Origin: Ilumatobacteraceae bacterium
Lineage (GTDB): Bacteria > Actinomycetota > Acidimicrobiia > Acidimicrobiales > Iamiaceae
Direction of reading: 5' to 3'
DNA: 60,265 nt
NCBI GenBank assembly: GCA_025463265.1
Contig: JAOBWH010000013.1
Location: 1-60,265, forward strand
The notes beneath the pieces are model-generated. The model was not told the origin of the DNA, did no database searches, and worked only from the letters and a program-made list of their open reading frames with translations. The position numbers and the translations under genes are program-made. This document shows positions 9,206-18,871 of the stretch, one piece after another (position 1 is the stretch's first letter; every line of letters starts with the position of its first letter).

Positions 9206-10393
9206 GTGAGCCGGTTCCTGTTCGTGGTGCCGCCGTTCACGGGGCACGTGAACCCGACGATCGGGGTGGCGCTGGAGCTGGAGCGGCGCGGCCACGACGT
9301 GGCGTGGGCGGGGGTGCCCGGGGCCACCGAGGCGCTGCTGCCGCCGGGGGCGAGGTTCCTCTCGGCGGTGCCCGACGAGGTGGCGGCCTACGTGGCCGAG
9401 GCCGGCGAGCGCCGTGACGACGCCCGCGGGGCCGCCGGGTTCAAGTTCCTCCAGGAGGAGGTGCTGCTGCCCCTCGCCGAGCACATGGTCGACGGAGTCG
9501 ACGCCGCGCTCGACGCGTTCGGGGCCGACGTGCTCGTCGTCGATCAGCAGGCGCTGGGCGGCGCGGTCGTCGCTCGGCGGCGGGCGATCCCGTGGGCCAC
9601 GTCGGCCACCACCTCGGCCGAGCTCGTCGATCCGCTGGCCGCCCTGCCCAAGGTGGCCGAGGCCGTGCACCAGATGCGGGTGGACCTCCAGGTGCGCCAC
9701 GGCATCGCTCCCGACGTGGCCGGTGCGGGGGACCTCCGCCTGTCGCCCCACCTCGTGCTGGCCTACACGGTCGAGGAGCTGACGGGGTCGCTCGCCGGCA
9801 CCCCGGCGGGCGAGGTGCCGGTCCGGTTCGTGGGCCCGTGCGCGGTGGGCCGTCCCGAGCCGGGCGGGTTCCCGTGGGACCGCCTGTCGGACGATGCCGC
9901 CGTGCCCAACGTCCTGGTGTCGCTCGGCACGCTGAACGCCGAGGTCGGCGAGCGCTTCTGGCAGGCCGCCTCCGAGGCGTTCCGCGGCCAGCCCTGGACC
10001 GGCGTGTTCGTGGCACCCGATCACCTGGTCCCCGACCCGCCGCCCAACGTCATCGTGCGGAGCCGGGTGCCCCAGCTCGAGCTGCTGCCCCGGCTGCGCG
10101 CCGTCGTCAGCCACGCCGGGCACAACACCGTGTGCGAGACGCTGGCGGCCGGGCTGCCCCTGGTGGTGGCCCCGATCCGCGACGACCAGCCCGTCGTCGC
10201 CGACCAGGTCGTCCGAGCCGGCGCAGCGGTGCGCGTGAAGTTCGCCCGTGTCCGAGCCGACGCCCTGCGCGCCGCGGTCCACCAAGCCCTCACGGACCCC
10301 GCACTGGTGGCGGCCGCCGAGCGCATCCAGGCTTCGTTCGCCGCAGCCGGTGGACCGGTCGCGGCGGCCGACGCACTCGTGGCCCTGGCCTGA
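9206..10393 (+). CDS. UGT/MGT-family glycosyltransferase
   Basis: A 395-residue GT-B glycosyltransferase of family GT1. The N-terminus FVVPPFTGHVNPTIGVALEL is the classic acceptor-domain start of macrolide and zeaxanthin glycosyltransferases. LVSLGTLN and the C-terminal signature SHAGHNTVCETLAAG, then PIRDDQPVVADQV, are the nucleotide-sugar-binding loop. The GTG start at 9206 overlaps the stop context of the hydrolase (TGATGTG), so it is co-translated with the PKS genes. It probably glycosylates the product of this locus, or a carotenoid/apocarotenoid given the oxygenases nearby. The acceptor cannot be read from sequence. Confidence 0.9.
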   Translation: MSRFLFVVPPFTGHVNPTIGVALELERRGHDVAWAGVPGATEALLPPGARFLSAVPDEVAAYVAEAGERRDDARGAAGFKFLQEEVLLPLAEHMVDGVDAALDAFGADVLVVDQQALGGAVVARRRAIPWATSATTSAELVDPLAALPKVAEAVHQMRVDLQVRHGIAPDVAGAGDLRLSPHLVLAYTVEELTGSLAGTPAGEVPVRFVGPCAVGRPEPGGFPWDRLSDDAAVPNVLVSLGTLNAEVGERFWQAASEAFRGQPWTGVFVAPDHLVPDPPPNVIVRSRVPQLELLPRLRAVVSHAGHNTVCETLAAGLPLVVAPIRDDQPVVADQVVRAGAAVRVKFARVRADALRAAVHQALTDPALVAAAERIQASFAAAGGPVAAADALVALA

Positions 10394-10405
10394 CAGGCTG
10401 GCGCC

Positions 10406-11173
10406 GTGGAGCGGATCGCGGTCGACGGGATCGACGTGGCCTACGTGCGGGAGGGGACCGGGCCGCGCCTGCTGCTCCTGAACGGGTCGGGGATGACGGT
10501 GGCGAGCTCGGCGATCCTGCGCACCGTGTTCACGCCGGCGTTCGAGGTGCTCACCCTCGACCCCCGCGGCATCGGGGCGACCACCATCCCGGATCAGCCG
10601 TTCACGATGGCGGACTGCGCCGCCGATGCGCTGGCCCTGATGGATCACGTCGGCTGGGACTCGTGCTCGGTGGTGGGGATCAGCTTCGGCGGGATGCTCG
10701 CCCAGGAGCTGGCGGTCACCGCACCGGATCGGATCGAGCGGCTCGCCCTGCTGTGCACGTCGCCGGGCGGGGCCGGCGGCTCGTCGTTCCCCCTGCACCG
10801 AGAGGCGGCGACCGCCACCGTGCTCGACACCCGCTTCACGCCCGAGTGGCTGACCGACCATCCCGACGACGCCGCCCTCGTGGCCCTGCTCGCCGCACGC
10901 CGGAACGCAGCGAAGACTCCCGAGGTGGCGCGCGGCGAGCGCCTGCAGCTGGACGCCCGGAGCGGTCACGACGTGTGGGACCGGCTCCCCCGCATCACCG
11001 CACCCACCATCGTGTGCGGTGGTCTCCACGACGGCCTGGCCCCGTTCGCCAACAGCGAGGCCATCGCTTCCCGCATCGCCGGCGCCGAGCTCCGCGCCTA
11101 CGACGGCGGCCACGCCTTCTTCGTGCAGGACCCCCGGGCCTTCCCGGACGTCATCGCCTTCCTGCAGGGCTGA
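10406..11173 (+). CDS. Alpha/beta hydrolase
   Basis: A 255-residue alpha/beta hydrolase with NGSGMT near the oxyanion hole, the nucleophile elbow GISFGGM (Ser), an acid in GGLHDGLAP and His in YDGGHAFF. It resembles 3-oxoadipate enol-lactonase-like and epoxide-hydrolase-like members without a diagnostic cap. It starts at GTG 10406, twelve bases after the glycosyltransferase, and is the last gene of the + strand PKS run. The next genes point the other way. Its role could be ester or lactone hydrolysis of the glycosylated product. Confidence 0.85.
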   Translation: MERIAVDGIDVAYVREGTGPRLLLLNGSGMTVASSAILRTVFTPAFEVLTLDPRGIGATTIPDQPFTMADCAADALALMDHVGWDSCSVVGISFGGMLAQELAVTAPDRIERLALLCTSPGGAGGSSFPLHREAATATVLDTRFTPEWLTDHPDDAALVALLAARRNAAKTPEVARGERLQLDARSGHDVWDRLPRITAPTIVCGGLHDGLAPFANSEAIASRIAGAELRAYDGGHAFFVQDPRAFPDVIAFLQG

Positions 11174-11181
11174 GCGGGCGG

Positions 11182-11682
11182 CTACCAGCCCCAGGATCCG
11201 GCGCCGCCCTTGAACGGGCCGACCACCTTCGACGTGATCCAGCCGCCGTAGAACGCCCCTTCGTTGGCCTCGACCCGCTCGCCGTCGACGAAGCAGGCGT
11301 CGACGCGCTGGGGATAGAACGCCACGTGGCCGGCGATGGCGGCGAAGCGCGGGGTGGGGTCGTCGTAGGTCCAGGCCGCGTCGGCGACGGCGTCCGCCTC
11401 GTCGACCACGAGGTCGAAGTAGGTGGCGGTGCCCTTCCACTCGCACAGCGTGCGGTTGGTGGACGGGCGGAGGACGGAGCGGTCGACGTCGGCCGGCGGG
11501 AGGTAGAACCCCGGCGGCTGACTGGTCTCGAGGACCCGGATGGCGTGCGTGGTCTCGGCGATGACGCGTCCGCCGTGCTCGACGCGGATGAGCGAGCTGC
11601 TCGGGTCGAGGGCCGGTGGTCGGGGGTAGTCCCAGACCGATTCCTGGCCGGGGCCGGGTTGGATGCGCGCGGGGCGGGCCAT
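11182..11682 (-). CDS. DUF427 domain protein
   Basis: A 166-residue protein of the DUF427 family, recognisable by VWDYPRPP near the N-terminus, the middle NRTLCEWKGTATYFDL and the HVAFYPQRVDACFVDGERV strand. Family members are small beta-rich cytoplasmic proteins of unknown biochemical function, common in actinobacteria. It is convergent with the PKS operon (8 bp between stops) and lies 10 bp downstream of the small DUF6204-like gene on the same strand, so the two are probably co-transcribed. Confidence 0.88.
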   Translation of the reverse strand: MARPARIQPGPGQESVWDYPRPPALDPSSSLIRVEHGGRVIAETTHAIRVLETSQPPGFYLPPADVDRSVLRPSTNRTLCEWKGTATYFDLVVDEADAVADAAWTYDDPTPRFAAIAGHVAFYPQRVDACFVDGERVEANEGAFYGGWITSKVVGPFKGGAGSWGW

Positions 11683-11692
11683 GGCGGGCGAC

Positions 11693-12040
11693 CTACCCGG
11701 ACCACACCTCGGACATGTCCGTGGCGCTCACCTTCAGGTGCTTGTGCCCGATGCCCCACTCGGCGAGCGACGCGGTGGCCCGGGCCAGGCCGATGTCGCC
11801 GGGCCCGGGTGCGTCCCCCTCGGCGTCGGCGGAGCCGGTGTCGGCGTCGGAGTCGGTGCGGATCTCGTAGCGGAAGTTGAACGCCACCAGGTTCGGTTCG
11901 TAGATGAACGTGCCCCACTCCGTGTAGGCGATCGTGTTGAAGCCGTGCTCGTCGGCCTCGGCGAGGAGGGCGTCGCGCTGCTCGGGCGTGAGGTCGGCGA
12001 AGTGCCCTCGGACGACGACGCGGTGGACGGTGACCGGCAT
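11693..12040 (-). CDS. DUF6204-like small protein
   Basis: A 115-residue protein beginning with a repeated beta-type segment (RVVVRGHFADLTPEQRD), followed by a Phe/Tyr-rich middle (TYTEWGTFIYEPNL-like reading) and an acidic Gly/Asp linker. It resembles the actinobacterial DUF6204 family; the function is unknown. It is divergent from the first carotenoid oxygenase, and the 17-bp dyad at 12112-12128 lies 72 bp upstream of its start, so that operator may control it as well. Confidence 0.7.
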   Translation of the reverse strand: MPVTVHRVVVRGHFADLTPEQRDALLAEADEHGFNTIAYTEWGTFIYEPNLVAFNFRYEIRTDSDADTGSADAEGDAPGPGDIGLARATASLAEWGIGHKHLKVSATDMSEVWSG

Positions 12041-12111
12041 CCGCCCAGTGTGGTGCCCCGCGCAGCTCGGGGCCAGCGTGTTCGGGCCAACGGCGCAGGG
12101 CCTCGTCGACG

Positions 12112-12128
12112 GGTTTACAGTGTTCACC
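12112..12128. promoter_or_regulatory. 17-bp dyad operator (site 1) upstream of carotenoid oxygenase 1
   Basis: GGTTTACAGTGTTCACC reads on the opposite strand as GGTGAACACTGTAAACC, matching the perfect palindrome beside the TetR gene (site 3) at 14 of 17 positions. It touches the ATG of the oxygenase gene. A -10-like TACAGT (12116-12121) inside it would place transcription start at the ATG, i.e. a leaderless mRNA, so a bound repressor would cover the promoter directly. Regulator assignment is inference. Confidence 0.7.
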
Positions 12129-13832
12129 ATGCCGTTGCCGCGCTCGCTCTTCACGAGAGACGCACCCCAGGACCACGACCTCGGTGTGCGCTCGGGCCAC
12201 TGGCCGGCCGGCCTCGTCGGCGAGCTGGTGTTGAGTGCGCCCCACCCGGACACCTTCGATGGCCCGCACCCGTTCTTCGGCGAGGGCATGACCTACCGCC
12301 TGTCGCTCGAGCCGGGCCGCCACGGTGCCGGCCCGACGTCGCTGGCGTGGCGGCAGGCCAAGATCGACTCGCCGTCGGCGCGGCTGCGAGCAGCGCGGCC
12401 CGAGGTGTTCACCCCGACGATGGTCGGCGTGCAGTCCCCGTTCGGCCACGTCAACGCCGCCAACACCGCACCGCTGCCGTGGGGCGACCGCCTCTTCATG
12501 ACGTGGGACGCCGGCCGTCCCACCGAGGTCGACCCGCTGACCCTCCAGTACCTGGGCGACGTGGGCCACCGGTCGGAGTGGCTCGACTTCGAGGTCGGTC
12601 CGCAGCCCCTGCTGCCCATGGTGATGAGCACCGCGCACCCCGTCATCGACCCGGACCGCGACGTGCTGTGGACCGTGAACACCCACTGGGGCTCGCTGCA
12701 CGTGGTGCGCTGGGACGGCGAGGGACCGGTGCAGCGCTGGCCGATCGCCGGCGGGACGATCCCCCAGTCGGTCCACACCATCACCCAGACCCGGGAGTGG
12801 CTGATCGTCGCCGACTGCGCCTACAAGGTGGAGCCGCAGGTCCTCTCCGGTGGCGCCCGGACACTGCCGGCGAACCGCTCCGGGCCGGTGCACCTGATCC
12901 GCAAGGCGGACCTCGAGGCGGTGCCGCCGGGCACCGAGGTGGCCTGCCAGGTGTTCGAGATGGCGCCGGAGAACAACCACTACTACGCGACCTACGACGA
13001 CACCGATGGCGTGGCGATCCTGTTCGAGCACACCGAGAGCGCCGACATCGCCATGACCCAGCAGGCTGGCGACATCGACGCCCTGGGCCGTCCGTGCGAC
13101 CCGGCCCTGCGGGGGCTCTACGGGTTCCCGATGGCACCGGACCGGACCACGTTCGTGATCGTCGACCCCGCCACCGGCACGATCCTCCACCAGGCCGAGC
13201 AGCGCGACCCCGAACGGCTGTGGACCCGTCAGCTCAACGCCATCGACTGGAGCACCGAGGGCCGCAGCGCGCCCACCCTCCACCACACCGTCCACCAGGG
13301 GTTCCGCCCGGAGGGCATCACCCAGTCGATGCTCGCCCTGTACGGCGACCGCGTCGACCGCACGCTGCTGCCCGAGGACGAGACCCTGCCGCGGGTGGTG
13401 AGCACGGCGATGCCGGACCTGGACGTGACCGCCGAGTGGGTGCTGGGCCCGGACGACTTCCCGACGTCACCGATCTTCGTGCCCCGCGATCCGGGTGCCG
13501 ACCGGTCGAAGAGCCGGTACGCCGGATCGGACCCCGGCGGCCACGACGGGTGGGTGGTCGTGCCCATCGTGAACGACGACGGCTTCCGGGTCGAGGTCTT
13601 CGACGCGGCGGACGTGGGCGCCGGTCCCGTCGCCGTGGCCGCCAAGGCGGGGATGGTGGTGCCGTTCGTGCTCCACTCGGCGTGGATGCCCCGCGTGGTG
13701 TCCACCGCCGGCGATGGCCGCCACCGCAACTGCTTCGCCGACGAGATGGACCGCGTCGGCGAGCTCGATGACGACCTCGCCGCCGTCGCCCACCAGGTCG
13801 TCGACGACCTCGCCCAGGGCGCCCCCCTCTGA
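12129..13832 (+). CDS. Carotenoid oxygenase (RPE65/lignostilbene dioxygenase family), copy 1
   Basis: A 567-residue non-heme Fe(II) dioxygenase of the carotenoid-cleavage family, which cuts a C=C bond of carotenoids, apocarotenoids or stilbenes to give two carbonyl products. All four iron-binding His contexts are visible: TAHPVIDPD (about 170), SVHTIT (about 216), NNHYYATY (about 284) and VLHSAWMP (about 515). The seven-bladed propeller length is normal. The gene starts directly at the operator-like dyad and there is no room for a Shine-Dalgarno site, which suggests leaderless translation. It is followed convergently by the Liv-type ABC operon. The substrate is not deducible. Confidence 0.92.
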   Translation: MPLPRSLFTRDAPQDHDLGVRSGHWPAGLVGELVLSAPHPDTFDGPHPFFGEGMTYRLSLEPGRHGAGPTSLAWRQAKIDSPSARLRAARPEVFTPTMVGVQSPFGHVNAANTAPLPWGDRLFMTWDAGRPTEVDPLTLQYLGDVGHRSEWLDFEVGPQPLLPMVMSTAHPVIDPDRDVLWTVNTHWGSLHVVRWDGEGPVQRWPIAGGTIPQSVHTITQTREWLIVADCAYKVEPQVLSGGARTLPANRSGPVHLIRKADLEAVPPGTEVACQVFEMAPENNHYYATYDDTDGVAILFEHTESADIAMTQQAGDIDALGRPCDPALRGLYGFPMAPDRTTFVIVDPATGTILHQAEQRDPERLWTRQLNAIDWSTEGRSAPTLHHTVHQGFRPEGITQSMLALYGDRVDRTLLPEDETLPRVVSTAMPDLDVTAEWVLGPDDFPTSPIFVPRDPGADRSKSRYAGSDPGGHDGWVVVPIVNDDGFRVEVFDAADVGAGPVAVAAKAGMVVPFVLHSAWMPRVVSTAGDGRHRNCFADEMDRVGELDDDLAAVAHQVVDDLAQGAPL

Positions 13833-13866
13833 CCCGGCGGGTCGGGGGCTGCTCGGCTCCTGGCGC

Positions 13867-14657
13867 CTACGCCTCGCCGAGGTAGCCGGACTCCAGCAGC
13901 TCGGGCCGGCCCCGGAGCTCGGCGGCGGTGCCGTCGAAGGCGACCCGTCCCCGGCTCAGCAGGTAGGCCCGGTCGGCCACCGTGAGGACCAGCCCGACGT
14001 GCTGCTCGACGAGGATGATCCCGGCGCCGGTCTCGGTGGCGATGGACCGGAGGACCGGCAGCAGCTGCTCCACGATGATGGGCGCCAGGCCGAGGCTCAT
14101 CTCGTCGACGAGCAGCAGCCGCGGCGTGCCGATGACCGCACGAGCGAGGGCGAGCATCTGCTGCTCGCCGCCGGACAAGAGCCCGGCCCGGCGGTCCAGC
14201 ACCTTCTCCAGGGCTGGGAACCAGGCGAGGATCTGGTCCAGCGGCACCGCGGTGCCGCCCCGGGCCGGGCGCCCGAGGCGCAGGTTCTCCGCAGCGGTCA
14301 GGTCGAAGAACAGCCCGCGGTCCTCGGGGACGTGGGCGACGCCGCGCCGGGCCAGCTGCCACACGTCGGCCACCCGCACCCGTCGGCGCTCGTGGGCGGC
14401 CTCGCCCGCCACCTCGATGGTGCCACCCAGCTTGGGGACCAGACCCGAGATGGTCAGCAGCGTCGTGGTCTTGCCGGCCCCGTTGGCGCCGAGGAGCGCC
14501 ACGACCTCGCCGGCGCCCACCGTCAGGTCGACGTCGTGCACCACGGCGATGCCGTCGTACCCGGCGCTGAGCCCGCGGACCGCGAGCACGGGGTCGCTCG
14601 CGGTCGCGTCCGCCCCCGCAGGTTCGGCCGGGGCGGGGGCGGTCGGCGCCGGGTCGG

Positions 14658-14661
<4 letters not shown>
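13867..14661 (-). CDS. livF: Branched-chain-type ABC transporter ATP-binding protein LivF
   Basis: A 264-residue ABC ATPase: Walker A GANGAGKTT, signature LSGGEQQML, Walker B LLLVDEMSLGL, followed by an H-loop region VEQHV. The VDEMSLGLAP form and AYLLSRGRVAF are typical of LivF. A Pro/Ala-rich N-terminal extension precedes the domain. Its GTG start overlaps the livG stop. It is the last gene of the operon SBP-livHM-livG-livF. HAAT-family importers take up branched-chain amino acids, amides, urea or aromatic acids. Confidence 0.93.
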
Positions 14662-15397
<736 letters not shown>

Positions 15398-15401
<4 letters not shown>

Positions 15402-17419
15402 GCCACCACCTCCGCAGGGGTGCTGGGTGCCGACGGCGCTGAGGGCCGGCGGGCCAGGCGAGCCGATCGGGCGCCGAGGGAGCGCACCATCCCGGTGATC
15501 CCCTCGGGTGCGGTGATGGCGGTGATGATGAGCGCCAGGCCGCTGATCGCGAACACGTAGGTGTTGGCGTCGCCCCCGGTGAGGTCGTTCGTGAACGCGG
15601 TGTAGATGCCGGCCTGGGCCAGCGCGCCCGCCACGAGCGCGCCCGACACGCTGGACACCCCGGCGAGGTACGTGAGCGCCACGGCGACGAGCGAGCCGAT
15701 GACCAGGAACGACGTGGGCGACAGGGTGGTCACCGAGAACGCCATCAGCACGCCGCAGAGCCCGGCCAGGAACGAGGACACGGCGAACGCGCCGAGCTTG
15801 GCCCGCGTGACGTCGATGCCGGCGGCCGCCGCCGCCCGCTCGTTGGCCCGGACGGCGAGCCAGCGCAGGCCGGTGCGGTTGCGCCGGAGGTTGATGACGC
15901 CCAGGGAGGCCAGGGCGAGGACCCCGAGGCACACGAACCCGAACGCGGCGCGGAAGTTGCCCGTGCCGGTGGCGCCCACGCCCACGTCGATCCCGAAGAG
16001 GTACGGGCGCGGGGCGCTGGCCCCGGCGTGGCCGCCCGAGAAGCGCTCGCTGCCGAGGACCAGCTCCTCGATGGCGACGGCCATGGCCAGGGTGGCGATG
16101 GCCAGGCTCATGCCGCGCACCCGGGTGGCCGGGTAGCCGACGATCACGCCGATCACCGTGGCGAGCGTCGCCGCCAGGATCAGGGCGACGGGGAAGGGGA
16201 CGTGGTGCTCGGTGAGGCGGATCGCCGCGAAGCCGGCGACCCCGGCGAACGCCAGCTGGGCCAGGGAGATCTGACCGCTGAAGCCGGTGAGCACCACGAC
16301 CGACAGCGTCAGCAGGGCGAACACCATCGAGATGATGAGGGCGTGGCGGTACCCCGAACCGAACGTGACCAGGCCGACGCTGGCCACGCCGACGAGGGCC
16401 ACGGTCCATGCCGTGACGTGGTGCGGCTCGGGCGAGGGCGGGAGCCGCCGGCCGGCGATGGCGGCCCGGTCCGGGAGGGCGTCGCCCCGCACCACGAGCA
16501 CGGCGATGATGATGACCACCGGCACCACCTGCTGGAGGCCCGTGGTGGGCAGCCAGTCCGGGATCCACCGGGTGTCGGGCCGCACCGACCAGCCGAGGAT
16601 CAGGGACTGGACCATGCCGATGGCGAGGCCCGCCGCCGTGGTGATGGCGAACGACTCCAGTCCGCCGAGCAGTGCGGCGGCCAGGGCGGGGATGACGAGC
16701 AGTGGGGTGGTGGTGGCGCTGAGCCCGGAGATCGGCTCGATGAGGATCACCGCCATGCCGGCCAGCACCGAGGCCACCGCCCAGCACACCGACGCCAGCC
16801 GGTCGGGAGAGATGCCGAGGAGCAGGGCGCCCTTCTCGTTGCCGGCCGCCGCCCGGGTGGCGAGCCCGAAGCGGGTGAAGCGGAAGGCGGCGCCGAGCAG
16901 GGCGGCGATCACGACCACGATGGCAGCCAGGAGCAGCCGGTTCTGGGTGACCGTCGTGCCGAACAGGTCGACCGGCTCGTCGCCCAGGACCGGCCGCCGG
17001 GTGACGACCGACGCCCCGCTCAGGGGGAACCGGAGCCGTACGATCTCCCCGATGTAGAGCAGCAGCCCGAGCGAGGCCACCACGCGGGCCAGGGCGGGCG
17101 CCTGCCGCAGCGGCCGGAAGACCAGCAGGTAGACGACCAGGCCGAGGACCACGGCGACGATCACGGCGAACACCAGGGCCACGGCCAGGATCGGACGGGC
17201 CAGCAGGTGGACGCGGTCGGGCAGGCCGAGGAACGGCAGGACCAGGTCGCCGGTCTCGCGGAACTCGAAGAATGCGAACGCCACGTACATGCCCATCGCC
17301 GCGTGGGCGAAGTTCACGACGCCGGACGACCGGTGGGTCAGCACCAGCCCGAGCGCGAGCGAAGCCACGACCGCGCCGCCGCCGAGGCCGGCGAGCAGGT
17401 AGCCGAGGTAGGTGCTCAG
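15398..17419 (-). CDS. Fused LivH-LivM ABC permease
   Basis: A polytopic membrane protein of about 673 residues combining both HAAT permeases. The first half (GVVNFAHAAMGMYVAF, TRAAAGNEKGALLLG) is LivH. The second half (GFSGQISLAQLAFAGVAGF, RAAAAAGIDVTRAKLGAFAVS) is LivM. No ATG, GTG or TTG is placed where LivH homology begins. The best start is CTG 17419, which overlaps the stop of the binding-protein gene as CTGA, like the other four-base overlaps in this operon. A later GTG (…GGAVVAS) would cut off the first membrane segment. Function: channel for the substrate delivered by the upstream binding protein. Confidence 0.88.
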
Positions 17420-18735
17420 GAGTCTGCGGCGATCGTGCCGACGTCGATCCAGTCGCCCAGCTGGGAGAGCGTCCCGTCGTCCATCTGGGCCAGGATCTGC
17501 TGGGGCGAGCACATGGCCGGCAGGCCGGGGTACTGCTCGCCGTCGCAGGTGTACGGGTGCCCGCTGAAGCTCGGCGCGTCCACCTTGGCCTGCAGTGCAG
17601 CGGTGATGGCTTCGGGCGTGATGTCGCCGTCGAGCTCGTCGAGCACCACGTAGAGGTTCATCAGCGAGCGGAAGGACACGGTGCCGGCGCCGACCGGGTC
17701 GAGGCCGTCGCCGTACTTCTCGATCACGGCGCTGTAGAGGACGAAGTCGGGGTTCGGCGGCTTCCGGCCGACGGGCCCCTCGACGTTGAAGATGGCGCCG
17801 TCGGTCTTCTCGGTGCCGGCCTCGTTGGTGATCGACGGGGCGGCGCAGGCGCCGACGTAGAAGGTGTCGATGTCGAGGCCGAGGGCGGCCACGCCGTCGA
17901 AGCCGGCCTTGCAGCCGGCGTCGGCGGCGAGGATCAACATGGCGTCGGGCTTGGAGGCGGCGGCGGCGTTGAGCGCGGAGCTGATGTCGGTCGCCATGAT
18001 CGGGTAGGGGACCAGCTGGGCCTCGGCGCCGTGGGCCTCGATGACCGCCTCGGCGTCCTCGGCGCTGTCCTTGATGGAGCCGAAGTCGCCGTAGACGATC
18101 GAGACCTTCTCGGCGTCGAGCTCCTCGGTGGCGTACCAGGAGAACGCGACCGCCGCGCCCCAGGTGCCCCCGCTCCACTGGAACGAGTTGGGGGACCTCA
18201 CCGACTGGAAGCTGATCGGGATGCCGCCGATGTAGGGGATGCCGTTGTCGGCGAGGGTCTCGATGCCGTTGCCGAACACGTCGATCCCGCCGAGCACGGC
18301 CGGCACCTTCGCCTCGACGTACTTCTGGCCGCACGACGTGGAGCCCTCGGCGGAGAACTCGGTGTTGCAGACGTCGACCTCGATGGGCCGGCCGTCGACG
18401 CCACCGAGCTCGTCGTTGATGAACTCGGTGGCGGCCATGACCGCCTGGCTGAGCTCCGGGTAGGACCCGGCCGCGGTGTTCTCCTGGTTGATCATCCCGA
18501 GCTCGATCGGCTCGCCGGTGGCCTTCGTCGCCTTGTCGGGCACCTGGTCGCCGATGGTCGACCTCCTCGCACACGCGAGCAGGGCGGCGCCATCGCAGGC
18601 GTCGGCGGCGGCGGTGGTGCTCTTGCCGATGCCGGTCTTGGCCTCGGGCTCGGCCTCGCTGCACGACGAGAGGACGCCGGCGGTCAAGGTGGCGCACGCG
18701 ACCATCGCCGCGGCCCAGATCGCAGTACGCCTCAC
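17416..18735 (-). CDS. ABC transporter substrate-binding lipoprotein (HAAT/Liv type)
   Basis: A 439-residue periplasmic-binding protein of the type I (LivK/AmiC-like) fold. A GTG start at 18735 gives a signal peptide with the lipobox LTAGVLSSC; the preceding GGGGGC is a good ribosome-binding site. The mature part has GMINQENTAAGSYPEL, DDELGGVDG-like and VYGDFGSIK segments typical of amino-acid/amide/aromatic binding proteins, plus several Cys pairs. It is first gene of the ABC operon, divergent from carotenoid oxygenase 2. The dyad at 18817-18833 lies between the two starts and overlaps a possible -10 (TACCAT on the minus strand near 18808), so it may control uptake too. Confidence 0.9.
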   Translation of the reverse strand: MRRTAIWAAAMVACATLTAGVLSSCSEAEPEAKTGIGKSTTAAADACDGAALLACARRSTIGDQVPDKATKATGEPIELGMINQENTAAGSYPELSQAVMAATEFINDELGGVDGRPIEVDVCNTEFSAEGSTSCGQKYVEAKVPAVLGGIDVFGNGIETLADNGIPYIGGIPISFQSVRSPNSFQWSGGTWGAAVAFSWYATEELDAEKVSIVYGDFGSIKDSAEDAEAVIEAHGAEAQLVPYPIMATDISSALNAAAASKPDAMLILAADAGCKAGFDGVAALGLDIDTFYVGACAAPSITNEAGTEKTDGAIFNVEGPVGRKPPNPDFVLYSAVIEKYGDGLDPVGAGTVSFRSLMNLYVVLDELDGDITPEAITAALQAKVDAPSFSGHPYTCDGEQYPGLPAMCSPQQILAQMDDGTLSQLGDWIDVGTIAADS

Positions 18736-18816
18736 GTTGCCCCCAAGCTCCGTGTCGATGGTGCCCTGCAGCCAGGGCGTCCTCCCCTGACCTGGCCTTG
18801 CGCCGCGATGGTAGGG

Positions 18817-18833
18817 GGTGAACACTGTTTAGC
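18817..18833. promoter_or_regulatory. 17-bp dyad operator (site 2) between ABC importer operon and carotenoid oxygenase 2
   Basis: GGTGAACACTGTTTAGC matches the perfect palindrome of site 3 at 14 of 17 positions, with an intact left arm GGTGAAC. It is 39 bp upstream of the oxygenase ATG and 82 bp upstream of the binding-protein GTG, so one regulator could act in both directions. Confidence 0.68.
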
Positions 18834-18871
18834 GCAGTGCGAGCGGGCGCACCGCGGAGCCGGGGGACCAC

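Noticed and set aside
1-11173. Calling the PKS locus an enediyne cluster
   Set aside because: No enediyne-specific accessory genes are visible and the domain set is split over two proteins with an extra ACP; PUFA- or glycolipid-type is at least as likely.
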